From: Mesorhizobium shangrilense
GTDB lineage: Bacteria > Pseudomonadota > Alphaproteobacteria > Rhizobiales > Rhizobiaceae
Direction of reading: 5' to 3'
NCBI RefSeq assembly: GCF_040537815.1
Contig: NZ_JBEWSZ010000009.1
Location: 1 to 64,000, forward strand
DNA: 64,000 bases
This document shows, in pieces, positions 10,318 through 18,867 of this stretch; the stretch's first letter is position 1; the number at the start of each line of letters is the position of its first letter. A program made the translations under genes and the position numbers. A model generated the notes under the pieces. It was not told the DNA's origin. It saw nothing but the letters and a program-made list of their open reading frames with translations, and did not search any database.

Positions 10318-11601
10318 TCAAGCCGCCTGCGGTTCAGGATCGAAGGCCGGGCGGCTGGTGTTGATCAGCAGCGAAATGCAGGCGGCGGCTATTGCCGTCA
10401 TGCCGGCGATGAGGAAGGCAAGCTGGTAATTGCCCTGCAGTTCGCGCATCGTGCCGCCAAAGGCTGCCGCGGACGCCGCACCGATCTGATGGCCGGCCAC
10501 GATCCAGCCGAAGACGATGGGACCGCTGCGGTCGCCGAATGCCTCGTTGGCCAGCCTGAGCGTCGGCGGCACGGTGGCGATCCAGTCAAGCCCATAGAGC
10601 ACGGCGAAGATGATCAGGCTGACCGCCGAGAAACCGGAATAGGGCAGGTAGATCAGCGACAGGCCACGCACCGCATAGTAGAAGCCGAGCAGCTTGCGCG
10701 GGTCGAACCGATCGGTGAGCCAGCCCGACAGCGTGGTGCCGATCAGGTCGAAAATGCCCATCATCGACAGCAGGCCGGCGGCTTGCACCTCGCCAATGCC
10801 CATGTCGCCGCAAAAGGCGATCAGATGCGTGCCGACCAGCCCGTTGGTGGTGAAGCCGCAGACGAAGAAGGTGGCGAACAGGTACCAGAACACCCGAGTG
10901 CCGGCGGCGCGACGCAGCGTGTTTAACGTGTGCGCGAGGAAATTGCCTTGCGAGGCCGGCGGCGTCGGCGGCACGTCGTCGAGCTCCGCGCCATAGCGCA
11001 CCATGCCGATGGACGCCGGCCGTTCCGGCACCAGCAACCAGACCAAAGGGATAAGACAGGCGGTGGCGACAGCCACGGCGACGGCAACCGGCTTCCAGCC
11101 GCCCGACTGCGCCAATGCCGCGAGCAAAGGCAGGAACACCAGCAGGCCGGTGGCGCTGGAGGCCGACATCAGCCCCATGACCAGGCCGCGATTGGTCTTG
11201 AACCAGCGATTGACGATCGTGGCGCCGAGCACGCTGGCGACCGCGCCCGAGCCTATGCCCGAAAACACGCCCCAGGTGATGAACAGATGCCATGGCTTGG
11301 TCATCAGCAGGCTGAGCGCTGTCGAGGCCGACATCACAACCAGCGAAGCAAGCAATGTGCGGCGCAGCCCGATACGTTCCATGAGGGCTGCGGCGAATGG
11401 TCCCGTCAGGCCATAGAGCAGGATGCCGACGCCGGCGGCAAGGGAGACGACATCACGCCGCCAGCCAAAACTGTCCTCCAACGGCAGCATCATGACAGCA
11501 GGCGCGGACCGGAGCCCGGCCGCGATGAGCAGGCAAAGGAAGATGACAGCGACCACAACGAAGGCGTAGCGCTGGCCAAAGGGACGGGACTGAGCTATCA
11601 T
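10318..11601 (-). CDS. MFS transporter
   Basis: A 427-residue transporter with about twelve hydrophobic segments in two halves. The loop after the second helix has the MFS-type GPFAAALMERIGLRR pattern (variant of GxLaDrxGrr), and the second half has SGWLTDRFDPRKLL in the equivalent place. A hydrophilic linker (residues about 200-225, ELDDVPPTPPASQGN) joins the halves. It is divergently transcribed from a TetR regulator, and paired dyads lie at its start codon, so it is probably the repressed target. The cargo is unknown; monocarboxylate-like and drug-efflux roles both fit. Confidence 0.85.
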   Translation of the reverse strand: MIAQSRPFGQRYAFVVVAVIFLCLLIAAGLRSAPAVMMLPLEDSFGWRRDVVSLAAGVGILLYGLTGPFAAALMERIGLRRTLLASLVVMSASTALSLLMTKPWHLFITWGVFSGIGSGAVASVLGATIVNRWFKTNRGLVMGLMSASSATGLLVFLPLLAALAQSGGWKPVAVAVAVATACLIPLVWLLVPERPASIGMVRYGAELDDVPPTPPASQGNFLAHTLNTLRRAAGTRVFWYLFATFFVCGFTTNGLVGTHLIAFCGDMGIGEVQAAGLLSMMGIFDLIGTTLSGWLTDRFDPRKLLGFYYAVRGLSLIYLPYSGFSAVSLIIFAVLYGLDWIATVPPTLRLANEAFGDRSGPIVFGWIVAGHQIGAASAAAFGGTMRELQGNYQLAFLIAGMTAIAAACISLLINTSRPAFDPEPQAA

Positions 11602-11654
11602 GTTACTGACCGGTACGTTGCAGTTGGCTTCACGTATACGTACCGATCGGTAAC
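11602..11654. promoter_or_regulatory. Probable TetR operator dyads between MFS gene and regulator
   Basis: Two 17-bp blocks face each other (11602-11618 and 11638-11654) and match as reverse complements at 15 of 17 positions (GTTACtGAcCGGTACGT against GTTACcGAtCGGTACGT). The second block contains the perfect 12-bp palindrome TACCGATCGGTA (11641-11652). The location, abutting the MFS start codon and 20 bp before the TetR gene, suits autorepression and repression of the transporter. Confidence 0.7.
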
Positions 11655-11674
11655 ACTGTCAAGCGAGTCCCCGA

Positions 11675-12292
11675 ATGCCATCGGACAAAAATATTGAACC
11701 ATCCATCAAGGATGATCACGGATCTGCCCCGCTGAAGGCCGGCGAAAAGATCCTCGACGTGGCGCGTGACCTGTTCTACCGGGAGGGCATCCGAGCGATC
11801 GGCGTCGATGAGATCGTCAAGCGCGCCGGCGTCACCAAGCCCAGCCTCTATCGCAGTTTCCCGTCGAAGGACGAACTCGCCGCCTCCTATCTCAGGCAGT
11901 ACGATCTCGAATTCTGGGCCCGTTTCGATGAGGCGGTGGACGCCCATCCGGGGAATCCTCGTGCCCAGATCATCGCTTTCCTGACCCGTGTCGGCAAGCG
12001 TACGCAGATGCCGCAATATCGCGGCTGCGGCATGACCAACGCGGCCGTCGAATATCCAGAACACGGCCATCCGGCCCGCGTGGTCAGCGAGGCCAACAAG
12101 CAGGAATTGCGCCGGCGCCTGCGCGCCATGGCCACGGCGATGGGTGCTGGCGATGCCGAGACGCTCGGCGACGGTCTGCTGCTGTTGATCGAGGGCGCCT
12201 ATATCAGCGGCCAGTTGTTTGGCCTCGGCGGCCCCGCGCAGTCGGTCGCCCGCAACGCCGACCTGCTGATCGAAGCGAGCTTGAAGAAATAG
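11675..12292 (+). CDS. TetR/AcrR family transcriptional regulator
   Basis: A 205-residue repressor. The N-terminal TetR DNA-binding domain is clear: KILDVARDLFYREGIRAIGVDEIVKRAGVTKPSLYRSFPSKDEL, residues about 25-70, with the helix-turn-helix ending SLYRSFPSK. The C-terminal ligand-binding part has a CGMTNAAVEYPEHGHPA segment seen in regulators of this subgroup. It is divergent from the MFS exporter gene with paired dyads in between, so it most likely represses that gene and itself until an effector binds. The effector is unknown. Confidence 0.9.
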   Translation: MPSDKNIEPSIKDDHGSAPLKAGEKILDVARDLFYREGIRAIGVDEIVKRAGVTKPSLYRSFPSKDELAASYLRQYDLEFWARFDEAVDAHPGNPRAQIIAFLTRVGKRTQMPQYRGCGMTNAAVEYPEHGHPARVVSEANKQELRRRLRAMATAMGAGDAETLGDGLLLLIEGAYISGQLFGLGGPAQSVARNADLLIEASLKK

Positions 12293-12336
12293 CGTTTGGC
12301 GGTACGCTGCGGCGGCTCGAAACGGAGTTGTCCGCC

Positions 12337-12927
12337 ATGCGCGCGCTGCTGATCCCGCTTGTCCTCGCTGGCTTATGCCAAGCGGCCCGCGCGGGCGACA
12401 TTTCCAGCGCCTACACCGATCTCGACTGGAAGAAGGACTGCGTGACTTATGCGCAGTCCGGACAGGGCGACGGCGACTGGGCCGACCTCGCCTGCTCCGG
12501 CTATCGCGGCTATCCCGTGCTCATCGCCTATGACGACAGCAGGGAATCGCTGTTCTACGGCTTTTCGCCCAGTGATATGACCTCGGTCTGGGAGAGCTTT
12601 TCCAGTTTCAATTCGGCTGGGCCGAAGGTCGAATGGCGTATCGAGACCAATGGCGACGCCGCGGTGCCCTTCGCGGCAATTCATCGCCGCTCGGTCAACG
12701 ACCCGGAAAATGCCGACAAGAAAACCGAAGTCCTGATCGTCGCCAAGGTCGGCCAGATCGAGGCCCGCGACGGCTGCACGGTCGGGCTCGTATTGGCCAC
12801 AGGCAATCCCGACGCCAACGACCAGGCGCGCAAGCTTGCCGACGAGAAGGCGCGGACATTCGCCTGCGGCAAGGACCGCCACACCGTCATCGGCAACGTG
12901 CCGGCTTTCGGTCGGGTGGATAACTGA
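12337..12927 (+). CDS. Exported protein of unknown function
   Basis: A 196-residue protein with a clear signal peptide (MRALLIPLVLAGLCQAARA, cleavage before GD). The ATG is chosen because GGAG lies nine bases upstream; a TTG three codons earlier would be too close to that site. The mature protein has four Cys residues (in DCVTY, ACSGY, GCTVG and ACGKD) that may form two disulfides, and a compact mixed alpha-beta appearance. The family is not one I recognise by name. It follows the TetR gene by 44 bp but no functional link is evident. Confidence 0.7.
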   Translation: MRALLIPLVLAGLCQAARAGDISSAYTDLDWKKDCVTYAQSGQGDGDWADLACSGYRGYPVLIAYDDSRESLFYGFSPSDMTSVWESFSSFNSAGPKVEWRIETNGDAAVPFAAIHRRSVNDPENADKKTEVLIVAKVGQIEARDGCTVGLVLATGNPDANDQARKLADEKARTFACGKDRHTVIGNVPAFGRVDN

Positions 12928-12988
12928 GGGCGCATCGCGTTGAACCGACCGCATGCAACGCATTGACTAAGGATCGTCGGTCCGCGCC

Positions 12989-13056
12989 GCCCCTCATTGC
13001 CCTGCCGGGCATTTCTCCCCGTATAGGGACGGGGAGAAGGTGCCGGCAGGCGGGGC
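12989..13056. repeat. Intergenic palindromic element, family A (compact copy)
   Basis: A single 68-bp inverted repeat: the outer arms GCCCC and GGGGC flank CTGCCGGgCA and TGCCGGCAG, and the centre is CTCCCCGT...ACGGGGAG. It is the same sequence family as 6728-6900 but with the two arms joined directly, so it forms one long hairpin. It lies between convergent genes and could also act as a terminator. Confidence 0.75.
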
Positions 13057-13097
13057 AGCGCTACGTTCGGAACTGTTCGCAGCTCCGGGGCGTCGGC

Positions 13098-13631
13098 CTA
13101 CTTGTTCTTCTTCGCCCGCTCGATCGCCTCGACGATCATCTTCTTGGCATAGGCGGAATCGTGCCAGCCTTCGATCTTGACCCATTTGCCGGGTTCGAGG
13201 TCCTTGTAGTGCTGGAAGAAGTGCTGCACCTGGTCGCGCGTGATCTCAGGCAGATGCGTGTACTCGGTGACGTTCTCGTAGCGCAGCGTCAGCTTTGGCG
13301 AAGGCACCGCGATGACTTTCTCGTCCTGGCCGGCATTGTCTTCCATCACCAGAACGCCGATCGGCCGGACATTGATGACGCAGCCCGGCACCAGCGCGCG
13401 CGTGTTGCAGACCAGCACGTCGATCGGGTCGCCGTCGCCCGACAGCGTATGCGGCACGAAGCCGTAATTGCCGGGATACCGCATGGATGTGTGCAGGAAG
13501 CGGTCGACGAACAGCGTGCCGGCTTCCTTGTCCATCTCGTACTTGATCGGCTCGCCGCCGATCGGCACCTCGATGATGACGTTGACGTCCTCGGGTGGAT
13601 TCTTTCCAGTGGCTATGGCTTCGATGCGCAT
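13098..13631 (-). CDS. ppa: Inorganic pyrophosphatase (family I)
   Basis: A 177-residue soluble Mg-dependent enzyme hydrolysing pyrophosphate to two phosphates, pulling biosynthetic reactions forward. The start is the ATG giving [23 protein letters not shown], preceded by GAGAGGGA; the frame is open 38 codons upstream but that part has no similarity to the family. Active-site motifs are [13 protein letters not shown] (about residues 30-42), YPGNYGFVP (about 51-59) and the metal-binding DGDPIDVLV (about 65-73), then [22 protein letters not shown]. The length is typical of bacterial hexameric PPases. Confidence 0.96.
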   Translation of the reverse strand: MRIEAIATGKNPPEDVNVIIEVPIGGEPIKYEMDKEAGTLFVDRFLHTSMRYPGNYGFVPHTLSGDGDPIDVLVCNTRALVPGCVINVRPIGVLVMEDNAGQDEKVIAVPSPKLTLRYENVTEYTHLPEITRDQVQHFFQHYKDLEPGKWVKIEGWHDSAYAKKMIVEAIERAKKNK

Positions 13632-13833
13632 GGCATTAGTCCCTCTCTCGATGGGAGACCGATAGCGGGCGGCGCGGAATGGCGCAATGCGGCGAATGGT
13701 GTTCGCCGGCGTCAGGCGAGACACGATGTCGCCCGGCGTGTTCAATCATCAGTACAAGATGTTTCAGCGTCGTGATTTCGTGTTGGATTCGTCCCGCGAA
13801 CCGGCTTCGCCTTCCGCGATCATCCGCTGGCGG

Positions 13834-14340
13834 TCACTCCCAGACGAAGGCGACTTTCTTCAGCGCTTTCTGTTCGAAGACCTCGACGCCCTCGGCGACA
13901 TCGCGGCCACCGGCGCCGGCATAGAAGGCAAGTGCGTTCTGGTTGTCTTCCAGCGCCCACACCACCATGCCCTTGAGCCCGTGGTCGGCAAGCCGTGCCC
14001 GGGCCGCGGCGAACAGCCGGCTGCCGAGCCCGATGCCCTGATATTCGGGGCGCATGTAAAGTTCGTAGATCTCGCCCTGCTGCCTGAGCTCCCTGGCGCG
14101 GTTCTTGCCGATCGTAGCGTAGCCGGCAATCTTGCCGCCGATTTCGACGACCAGCACGGTGGCGGCCCGGCGAATCGCGTTCGCCCACCAATCGGCGCCG
14201 CGGCGGTTGATCATCGAGGTCAGCGTCTTGTAAGGGATGATGCCGGAATAGGCGCCTTGCCAGGCCTGCTGGTGCACGTCGGCGATGTCTTGTGCATCGC
14301 GCGGCTCGGCTTTCCGGATGTCGATCGTCAACGTGTTCAT
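13834..14340 (-). CDS. GNAT family N-acetyltransferase
   Basis: A 168-residue acyltransferase. It begins MNTLTIDIRKAEPRDAQDIADVHQQAW, the usual first strand and helix of the GNAT fold, and has the acetyl-CoA pyrophosphate loop (motif A, Q/RxxGxG/A) as RPEYQGIGLGSRLFAAARARLAD around residues 97-120. The segment VVWALEDNQNALAFYAGAGG is motif B. The acceptor substrate cannot be inferred. The gene stands alone between ppa and the TPM genes. An in-frame overlap with a longer alternative frame exists but lacks GNAT features. Confidence 0.85.
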   Translation of the reverse strand: MNTLTIDIRKAEPRDAQDIADVHQQAWQGAYSGIIPYKTLTSMINRRGADWWANAIRRAATVLVVEIGGKIAGYATIGKNRARELRQQGEIYELYMRPEYQGIGLGSRLFAAARARLADHGLKGMVVWALEDNQNALAFYAGAGGRDVAEGVEVFEQKALKKVAFVWE

Positions 14341-14459
14341 GATTGGTTAACCATAAACCCGCATCGCCCGATTGCAAGAGTCCGCGTCGGCCGTGGCCAC
14401 GCTTTCGCACAAGCGATCTTTCACACCTGCCGGACCGCGTCTTGGCTTGTTGGAGTGAC

Positions 14460-15098
14460 CTAGATTTCGACCAGATGGTCGTCGAGCTCGTTGATATCGC
14501 CGGGGGTAACCGGAAAATGCTCGGCCAGCACGGCGCCCACGGATTCGATGGTCTTGATAAAGCCGTCGGCGAGACGGTCGTCGCCGGCATGCGCGGTCAG
14601 GTCGCGCACGGCGCCGTCCCAGACATGCTGGCCAACACGGCCATCGATGCCGCTGTCGGCGACCACTTCGGCATAGCGTTCGGCGATAGAGACGAACACC
14701 AGAACACCGGTGCGCGCGGCGGTACGGTGGACGTTGCGGGCCAGGAACTGTTTGAGCGCATTGGCGTGCGCCGCCTTGTAGCGCAGCCGCCTCGGCACGA
14801 GATGAATGCGCAATCCCGGCGCCACCCACAAAAGCAACACCACGCAGGCCAGCGCCAGAAGCTGGACGATGACAAAATGCGGCAGGCGCAGCGACAGCCA
14901 CCACGCCTCCAGCCCATAGGCAACGGCGAGGCTGACGATGAGCATGCCGAGCGTCGCCATGAAGGCTGCCGGATAGAAATAGTCGTCGCTGGCATGCGCC
15001 ACGACGCAATAGATCTCGCCGTCGGTCCGGGCCTCCGCGGCACGGATCGCGGCGGCGATGCGGTCATGATCCTGCGGGCTGATCGGTCGTGTCGCCAT
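14460..15098 (-). CDS. TPM-domain membrane protein, second copy
   Basis: A 212-residue membrane protein with a TPM-type domain spread around two transmembrane segments. The N-terminal part has ISPQDHDRIAAAIRAAEARTDGEIYCVVA, then two hydrophobic helices (about residues 45-68 and 76-95), then a cytosolic TPM-like part with RTGVLVFVSIAERYAEVVADSGID. The start is the ATG four bases after the stop of the preceding TPM gene, so the two are translationally coupled. TPM domains are named for plant photosystem-II maintenance proteins and some have phosphatase activity. With lemA and the first TPM gene it forms a three-gene operon, probably for envelope maintenance. Confidence 0.85.
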   Translation of the reverse strand: MATRPISPQDHDRIAAAIRAAEARTDGEIYCVVAHASDDYFYPAAFMATLGMLIVSLAVAYGLEAWWLSLRLPHFVIVQLLALACVVLLLWVAPGLRIHLVPRRLRYKAAHANALKQFLARNVHRTAARTGVLVFVSIAERYAEVVADSGIDGRVGQHVWDGAVRDLTAHAGDDRLADGFIKTIESVGAVLAEHFPVTPGDINELDDHLVEI

Positions 15099-15102
15099 GA
15101 TC

Positions 15103-15930
15103 TCACCAGCTTCCCGAGGAGCCGCCGCCGCCGGACGAACCGCCGCCGCCGGAAAAACCACCGCCCCCGCCGCCGGACGACCAGCCGCCACCGGAACTTC
15201 CCGACGACCAGCCGCCGGACGAACGGTGCCCGGGTTCGAACGTCATGCCGAGCCAGCGATAGCGGCCCGGCCCGAGTTTTTGGCCGAAGATCGGCGGCAG
15301 CACGGAGGCCGCGAGGCCGCCGAAGAAGATCAGCGCCCAGATACCGATGAAGACGGCGAAGAAGAGATTATCCGTGTTGAGCGGAGCGTGTTCGTTGCGC
15401 TTGCCGCGCGCCTCGAGCTCTTCGGGATTGCCGTTCAGCACCATGACCATGTCGTCGACGGCCTTGCTGATGCCGCCGGAGAAATCGCCGGCACGGAAGG
15501 CCGGCACCATGTCGTTCTCGATGATCAGCTTGGTGTGCAGGTCGGTCAGCGTGCCTTCGAGGCCATAGCCGACCTCGATGCGCATCTTGTGGTCGCTCGG
15601 CGCGACCAGAAGCAGGACGCCGTTGTTTTCCTTGGCCTGGCCGAGCTTCCAGAAGCGGAACAGACGGTTGGCGTAGGGTTCGATCTCCTCGCCGTCGAGG
15701 CTGGGAATCGTGGCGACGACGATCTGGTCGGACCCCTTGGTCTCGAAATCCGCGAGCTTCTGCGTCAACGCCGCCTTGGTCCCGGCATCGATGATGCCGG
15801 CATTGTCGACCACCCGCCCGGTCAGCGCCGGCAGCTCGGCGGCGAAGAGCCTGAGCGGAAGCAGAGCGACGAGAAGCGCTGCCGCAAGAATGCAAACGCG
15901 GTGCCAGCTCTTGTCAGCCTGGGAGATCAC
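15103..15930 (-). CDS. TPM-domain protein with Gly/Ser-rich tail
   Basis: A 275-residue envelope protein. It has an N-terminal signal or anchor (WHRVCILAAALLVALLPLRLFAAE), a periplasmic TPM domain (LTGRVVDNAGIID to about residue 150, with GVLLLVAPSDHKMRIEVGYGLEGTLTD), one transmembrane helix near residues 195-215 (LFFAVFIGIWALIFFGGLAA), and an extremely Gly/Ser/Trp-rich C-terminus with runs such as SSGGGWSSGGGGGG. The tail is a hallmark of the YgcG-like branch of the family. It lies 18 bp after lemA and 4 bp before the second TPM gene, an arrangement common in proteobacteria and suggesting joint action in the membrane. Confidence 0.9.
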   Translation of the reverse strand: MISQADKSWHRVCILAAALLVALLPLRLFAAELPALTGRVVDNAGIIDAGTKAALTQKLADFETKGSDQIVVATIPSLDGEEIEPYANRLFRFWKLGQAKENNGVLLLVAPSDHKMRIEVGYGLEGTLTDLHTKLIIENDMVPAFRAGDFSGGISKAVDDMVMVLNGNPEELEARGKRNEHAPLNTDNLFFAVFIGIWALIFFGGLAASVLPPIFGQKLGPGRYRWLGMTFEPGHRSSGGWSSGSSGGGWSSGGGGGGFSGGGGSSGGGGSSGSW

Positions 15931-15948
15931 GGCAATCGGCCCTGGATA

Positions 15949-16593
15949 TCAGCCGCCCTGCTTCGTTGTCGTTCCGAAGTCGACCTTCGGCACCTGCAGC
16001 TTGTCTTCGTCGATGGTGAAGTTCGCGAAGGGCTGGTTGCTGCGGAACCACAAGCTTGCCCATATCACCGAGGGGAAGGTCCTCAGCGTCAGATTGTAAT
16101 CCTTCACCGCCTGGATGTAATCGCGGCGGGCGACCGCGATACGGTTCTCGGTGCCTTCGAGCTGCGCCTGCAGCGCCAGGAAGTTCTGGTTGGCCTTGAG
16201 ATCCGGATAGGCCTCCGACACCGCGATCAGCCGCGACAACGCGCTCGTCAGCCCCGCCTGGGCATCCTGGAACTTCTTGAGAGCTTCCGGATCCTTCAGC
16301 GTTTCCGGCGTCACCGTTATCTGCGTCGCCTTGGCGCGGGCTTCGACCACGGCATCCAGCGTGTCCTTCTCGTGCGTGGCGTAGCCCTTGACCGTCTCGA
16401 CCAGGTTGGGGATCAGGTCGGCGCGGCGCTGATACTGGTTCAGCACCTCGCTCCACGCTGCCTTGGCATTTTCCTCGGCGGTCGGGATGGTGTTGAAGCC
16501 GCAACCGGCCAGCAACGGCAGCACGATGGCCATCATCACGAAGGCGGGCAAGGCGCGGAGCCTGGACGGTGAGGAAAGGCGCTGGGCAAACAT
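15949..16593 (-). CDS. lemA: LemA family lipoprotein
   Basis: A 214-residue protein with a helical LemA fold. The start is the ATG preceded by GAGGGA, giving a signal peptide that ends in the lipobox LLAGC, so the mature protein is likely lipid-anchored. The characteristic LemA core follows: NAKAAWSEVLNQYQRRADLIPNLVETVKGYATHEK, then ARAKATQI, and the terminal motif with YNLTLRTFPSVIWAS. The frame is open 45 codons upstream, through a short tandem repeat, but this part is not LemA-like. It is the first gene of the lemA-TPM-TPM operon. The molecular role of LemA proteins is not established. Confidence 0.92.
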   Translation of the reverse strand: MFAQRLSSPSRLRALPAFVMMAIVLPLLAGCGFNTIPTAEENAKAAWSEVLNQYQRRADLIPNLVETVKGYATHEKDTLDAVVEARAKATQITVTPETLKDPEALKKFQDAQAGLTSALSRLIAVSEAYPDLKANQNFLALQAQLEGTENRIAVARRDYIQAVKDYNLTLRTFPSVIWASLWFRSNQPFANFTIDEDKLQVPKVDFGTTTKQGG

Positions 16594-16656
16594 GATCGGA
16601 TCCCTCGGCAGAAGTTGCAGGCAAAGCATTACCACAATCCGCGCGCAAGAAAATGA

Positions 16657-16726
16657 CCCTGCCGGAAAGCATTTCCTGGCCCTGCCGGAAAGCATTTCCT
16701 GGCTTGAAGGGCGAGCATTTCCTGGC
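16657..16726. repeat. Short tandem repeat upstream of lemA
   Basis: Two perfect 23-bp units (16657-16679 and 16680-16702, beginning CCCTGCCGGAAAGC and ending ATTTCCTGG) are followed by a partial third copy (GAGCATTTCCTGGC, 16713-16726). It sits in the gap between divergent lemA and the small membrane-protein gene. Confidence 0.85.
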
Positions 16727-16801
16727 ACGGCGCCATCCGGCGCACAGCCCCTGTGATTGGCAGGGCGAACACGCTAGGATCATCGCGAACGGGACATCAC
16801 C

Positions 16802-17053
16802 ATGGCGGGACGCCAGGACAACGACGACGAATCGCGCCGGATCCTCGAGCGCATTGCGCGCGAGACCGATCCGTCCGGTACGTCGTTCATGGCGCGGGCC
16901 GTGAAGGGCGCGCACGATCACGTCACCGCCACGGATGCCGACCGCTCGGATCCGATCGAATATTGGGGGACCCGCGTTGGCCGGGCACTCGGCCTTCTTC
17001 TGGCCATTGGCCTGATGATCTGGCTCGTGCTTTTCATCATCCGGGGCAATTAG
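16802..17053 (+). CDS. Small single-pass membrane protein
   Basis: An 83-residue protein with a charged N-terminal half (QDNDDESRRILERIARETD) and one strong C-terminal membrane helix (ALGLLLAIGLMIWLVLFIIR, residues about 62-81), so a tail-anchored topology with a cytosolic head is likely. It starts at an ATG shortly before pdxY, 15 bp separating the two genes, which suggests co-transcription. I do not know its function. Confidence 0.75.
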   Translation: MAGRQDNDDESRRILERIARETDPSGTSFMARAVKGAHDHVTATDADRSDPIEYWGTRVGRALGLLLAIGLMIWLVLFIIRGN

Positions 17054-17068
17054 CAGACAAGGAACATA

Positions 17069-17953
17069 ATGAGCGCCGAACACACCGACGCGCCGCGCGC
17101 GGTCATCGTCATCTCCAGCCATGTCGTGCGTGGTTCGGTCGGCAATCGTGCCGCCGTCTTTGCGCTGGAAATGCTGGGCTTCCCGGTTTGGGCGGTGCCG
17201 ACGGTCATCCTGCCCTGGCATCCGGGCCACGGCCGGGCAACGCGCATCGTGCCGCCGCTCGACCAGTTCAAGGCGATGATGGCCGATCTCGAGCGCGCGC
17301 CGTGGCTGGGGGAGGTCGGCGCCGTGCTGTCGGGCTATCTCGGCGAAGCAGGCCAGGCCGAGGCGGTCGCCTCGCTGGTTTCAGCGATCAAGGCCAGGAC
17401 GCCGGACGCCATCTACATCTGCGACCCGGTGATGGGCGACAAGGGCGGTCTCTACGTGCCGGAACCGACAGCCGCCGCCATGCGCGACCGGCTGATGCCG
17501 ATCGCCGATATCGCCACGCCCAACCGCTATGAGCTGGAATGGATGGCCGGCGCACCGCTGCCCGACCTGAAGTCGACCATTGCGGCCGCGCTCCACGCCG
17601 GACCGTCGACCATGCTGGTCACCTCGGCGCCGTCGATGATGACGGGCGGCACCGGCAATCTGCTGCTCAACGGCAGCCAGGCGCTGCTGGCCGAGCACCG
17701 CCTGATCGACAAGCCGCCGAATGGACTGGGCGACCTGACGGCGGCGGTCTACCTGGCGCGTACCCTGTCCGGTCAGCCGGCGGTCAAGGCGCTGCAGTCG
17801 ACCACGGCCGCGGTCTACGAGATCCTGGCGCGCACGGCCAAGCGCGGCGGTGACGAATTGCAGCTTGAAACCGACGCGCAGAGCCTGTCGCATCCGATGG
17901 CCATGGTGCAGCTTCGCCACCTCACGCATCCAGGGCGGGACCGCCGGGCGTGA
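17069..17953 (+). CDS. pdxY: Pyridoxal kinase (PdxY-like)
   Basis: A 294-residue ribokinase-family enzyme that phosphorylates pyridoxal with ATP in the vitamin B6 salvage pathway. It opens with AVIVISSHVVRGSVGNRAAVFALEMLG, the pyridoxal-binding start of PdxY/PdxK, and has ICDPVMGDKGGLYVPE around residues 113-128 and TPNRYELEWMAG at 150-161. The usual anion-hole motif GTGDLF appears as GLGDLTAAV near 224-232, keeping the catalytic Asp but replacing the Thr by Leu. Its stop codon overlaps the GTG start of the DUF429 gene, so the two are coupled. Confidence 0.9.
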   Translation: MSAEHTDAPRAVIVISSHVVRGSVGNRAAVFALEMLGFPVWAVPTVILPWHPGHGRATRIVPPLDQFKAMMADLERAPWLGEVGAVLSGYLGEAGQAEAVASLVSAIKARTPDAIYICDPVMGDKGGLYVPEPTAAAMRDRLMPIADIATPNRYELEWMAGAPLPDLKSTIAAALHAGPSTMLVTSAPSMMTGGTGNLLLNGSQALLAEHRLIDKPPNGLGDLTAAVYLARTLSGQPAVKALQSTTAAVYEILARTAKRGGDELQLETDAQSLSHPMAMVQLRHLTHPGRDRRA

Positions 17954-18720
17954 TCGTCCAAAACCGCGTGCTTGTCGGCGTCGACGGCTGCAAGGCCGGC
18001 TGGATCGCCGTCATCGGCAATCCGGATGCCGCGCCCGTGGCGAAAGTCGTTGCATCCTTCGCCGTACTGCTTGCGGCACTTCCCGCCGATGCGGTCGTCG
18101 CCGTCGACATGCCGATCGGCCTGCCGGAGTTTTCGCAAAGAGGCGGGCGCGGACCGGAGGCGCTGGTGCGGCCGCTGCTTGGGCAGCGCCAGTCCAGTGT
18201 CTTCTCCATCCCCTCACGCGCCGCCGTCTATGCCGACACGGACGAGTTCACCACGATCGAAGCCTGGTATTCAGCCCACCGCAGGGCAAGCGACGTAGCC
18301 AAGACCACATCCGATCCGCCACGCGGCGTTTCGATCCAGGCGTTCGGCATCTTCTCCAAGATCCGCGAGATCGATGCATTGCTGATCGCGCGGCCGGAGT
18401 TGCGCGGCAGCGTCTTCGAATCCCATCCGGAGGTCGCCTTCTGCCGGCTGAATGGCGACCGGGCCATGCAACTGCCCAAGAAGATCAAGGGCGCCATCAA
18501 TCCGGCCGGCATGGAAGAGCGCAAGGCGCTGCTCTGCCGGCACGGCTATGGCCGTGCCTTTCTCGATCAGGCACCGCCGCGCGGCGCGGCCGCCGACGAT
18601 TTTCTCGATGCGGCGGCAATGATGCTGATCGCCGGCCGCATCGCCAGCGGCAAGGCCACGCCATTTCCCAACCCGCCGCTCACCGACCGTTTTGGCATAC
18701 CGATCGCCATCTGGGCGTGA
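17950..18720 (+). CDS. DUF429 family protein (RNase H-fold nuclease-like)
   Basis: A 256-residue soluble protein starting with GTG, whose bases overlap the pdxY stop codon. The N-terminus has VGVDGCKAGWIAVIGN (residues about 7-22) and the next strand VVAVDMPIGLPE (about 50-61), a pair of acidic-strand motifs typical of DUF429 and of the RNase H fold. ESHPEVAFCRLNG around residue 157-169 and DDFLDAAAMMLIAGRIASG near 216-234 complete the family pattern. No activity has been established; catalytic Asp residues are present, so a nuclease role is possible. Confidence 0.85.
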   Translation: MIVQNRVLVGVDGCKAGWIAVIGNPDAAPVAKVVASFAVLLAALPADAVVAVDMPIGLPEFSQRGGRGPEALVRPLLGQRQSSVFSIPSRAAVYADTDEFTTIEAWYSAHRRASDVAKTTSDPPRGVSIQAFGIFSKIREIDALLIARPELRGSVFESHPEVAFCRLNGDRAMQLPKKIKGAINPAGMEERKALLCRHGYGRAFLDQAPPRGAAADDFLDAAAMMLIAGRIASGKATPFPNPPLTDRFGIPIAIWA

Positions 18721-18867
18721 CAGCGTCGGCGCCCGTCATGCTTTGGCGCATGGCATTTATGGCCAGCCCCCGCAATTCTGCATTGCTCGTGACAGGCTTT
18801 TACCGTTAGAGCCTTTTTCGACCGCAACGAGCTGCCGCCTCCAACCCCGGAAAGGCCTTAGCCGCCC

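Noticed and set aside
15097..16572. Long plus-strand frame opposite lemA and the TPM gene
   Set aside because: Complement frame; the coded proteins on the minus strand are clear, with lipobox, helices and the Gly-rich tail.
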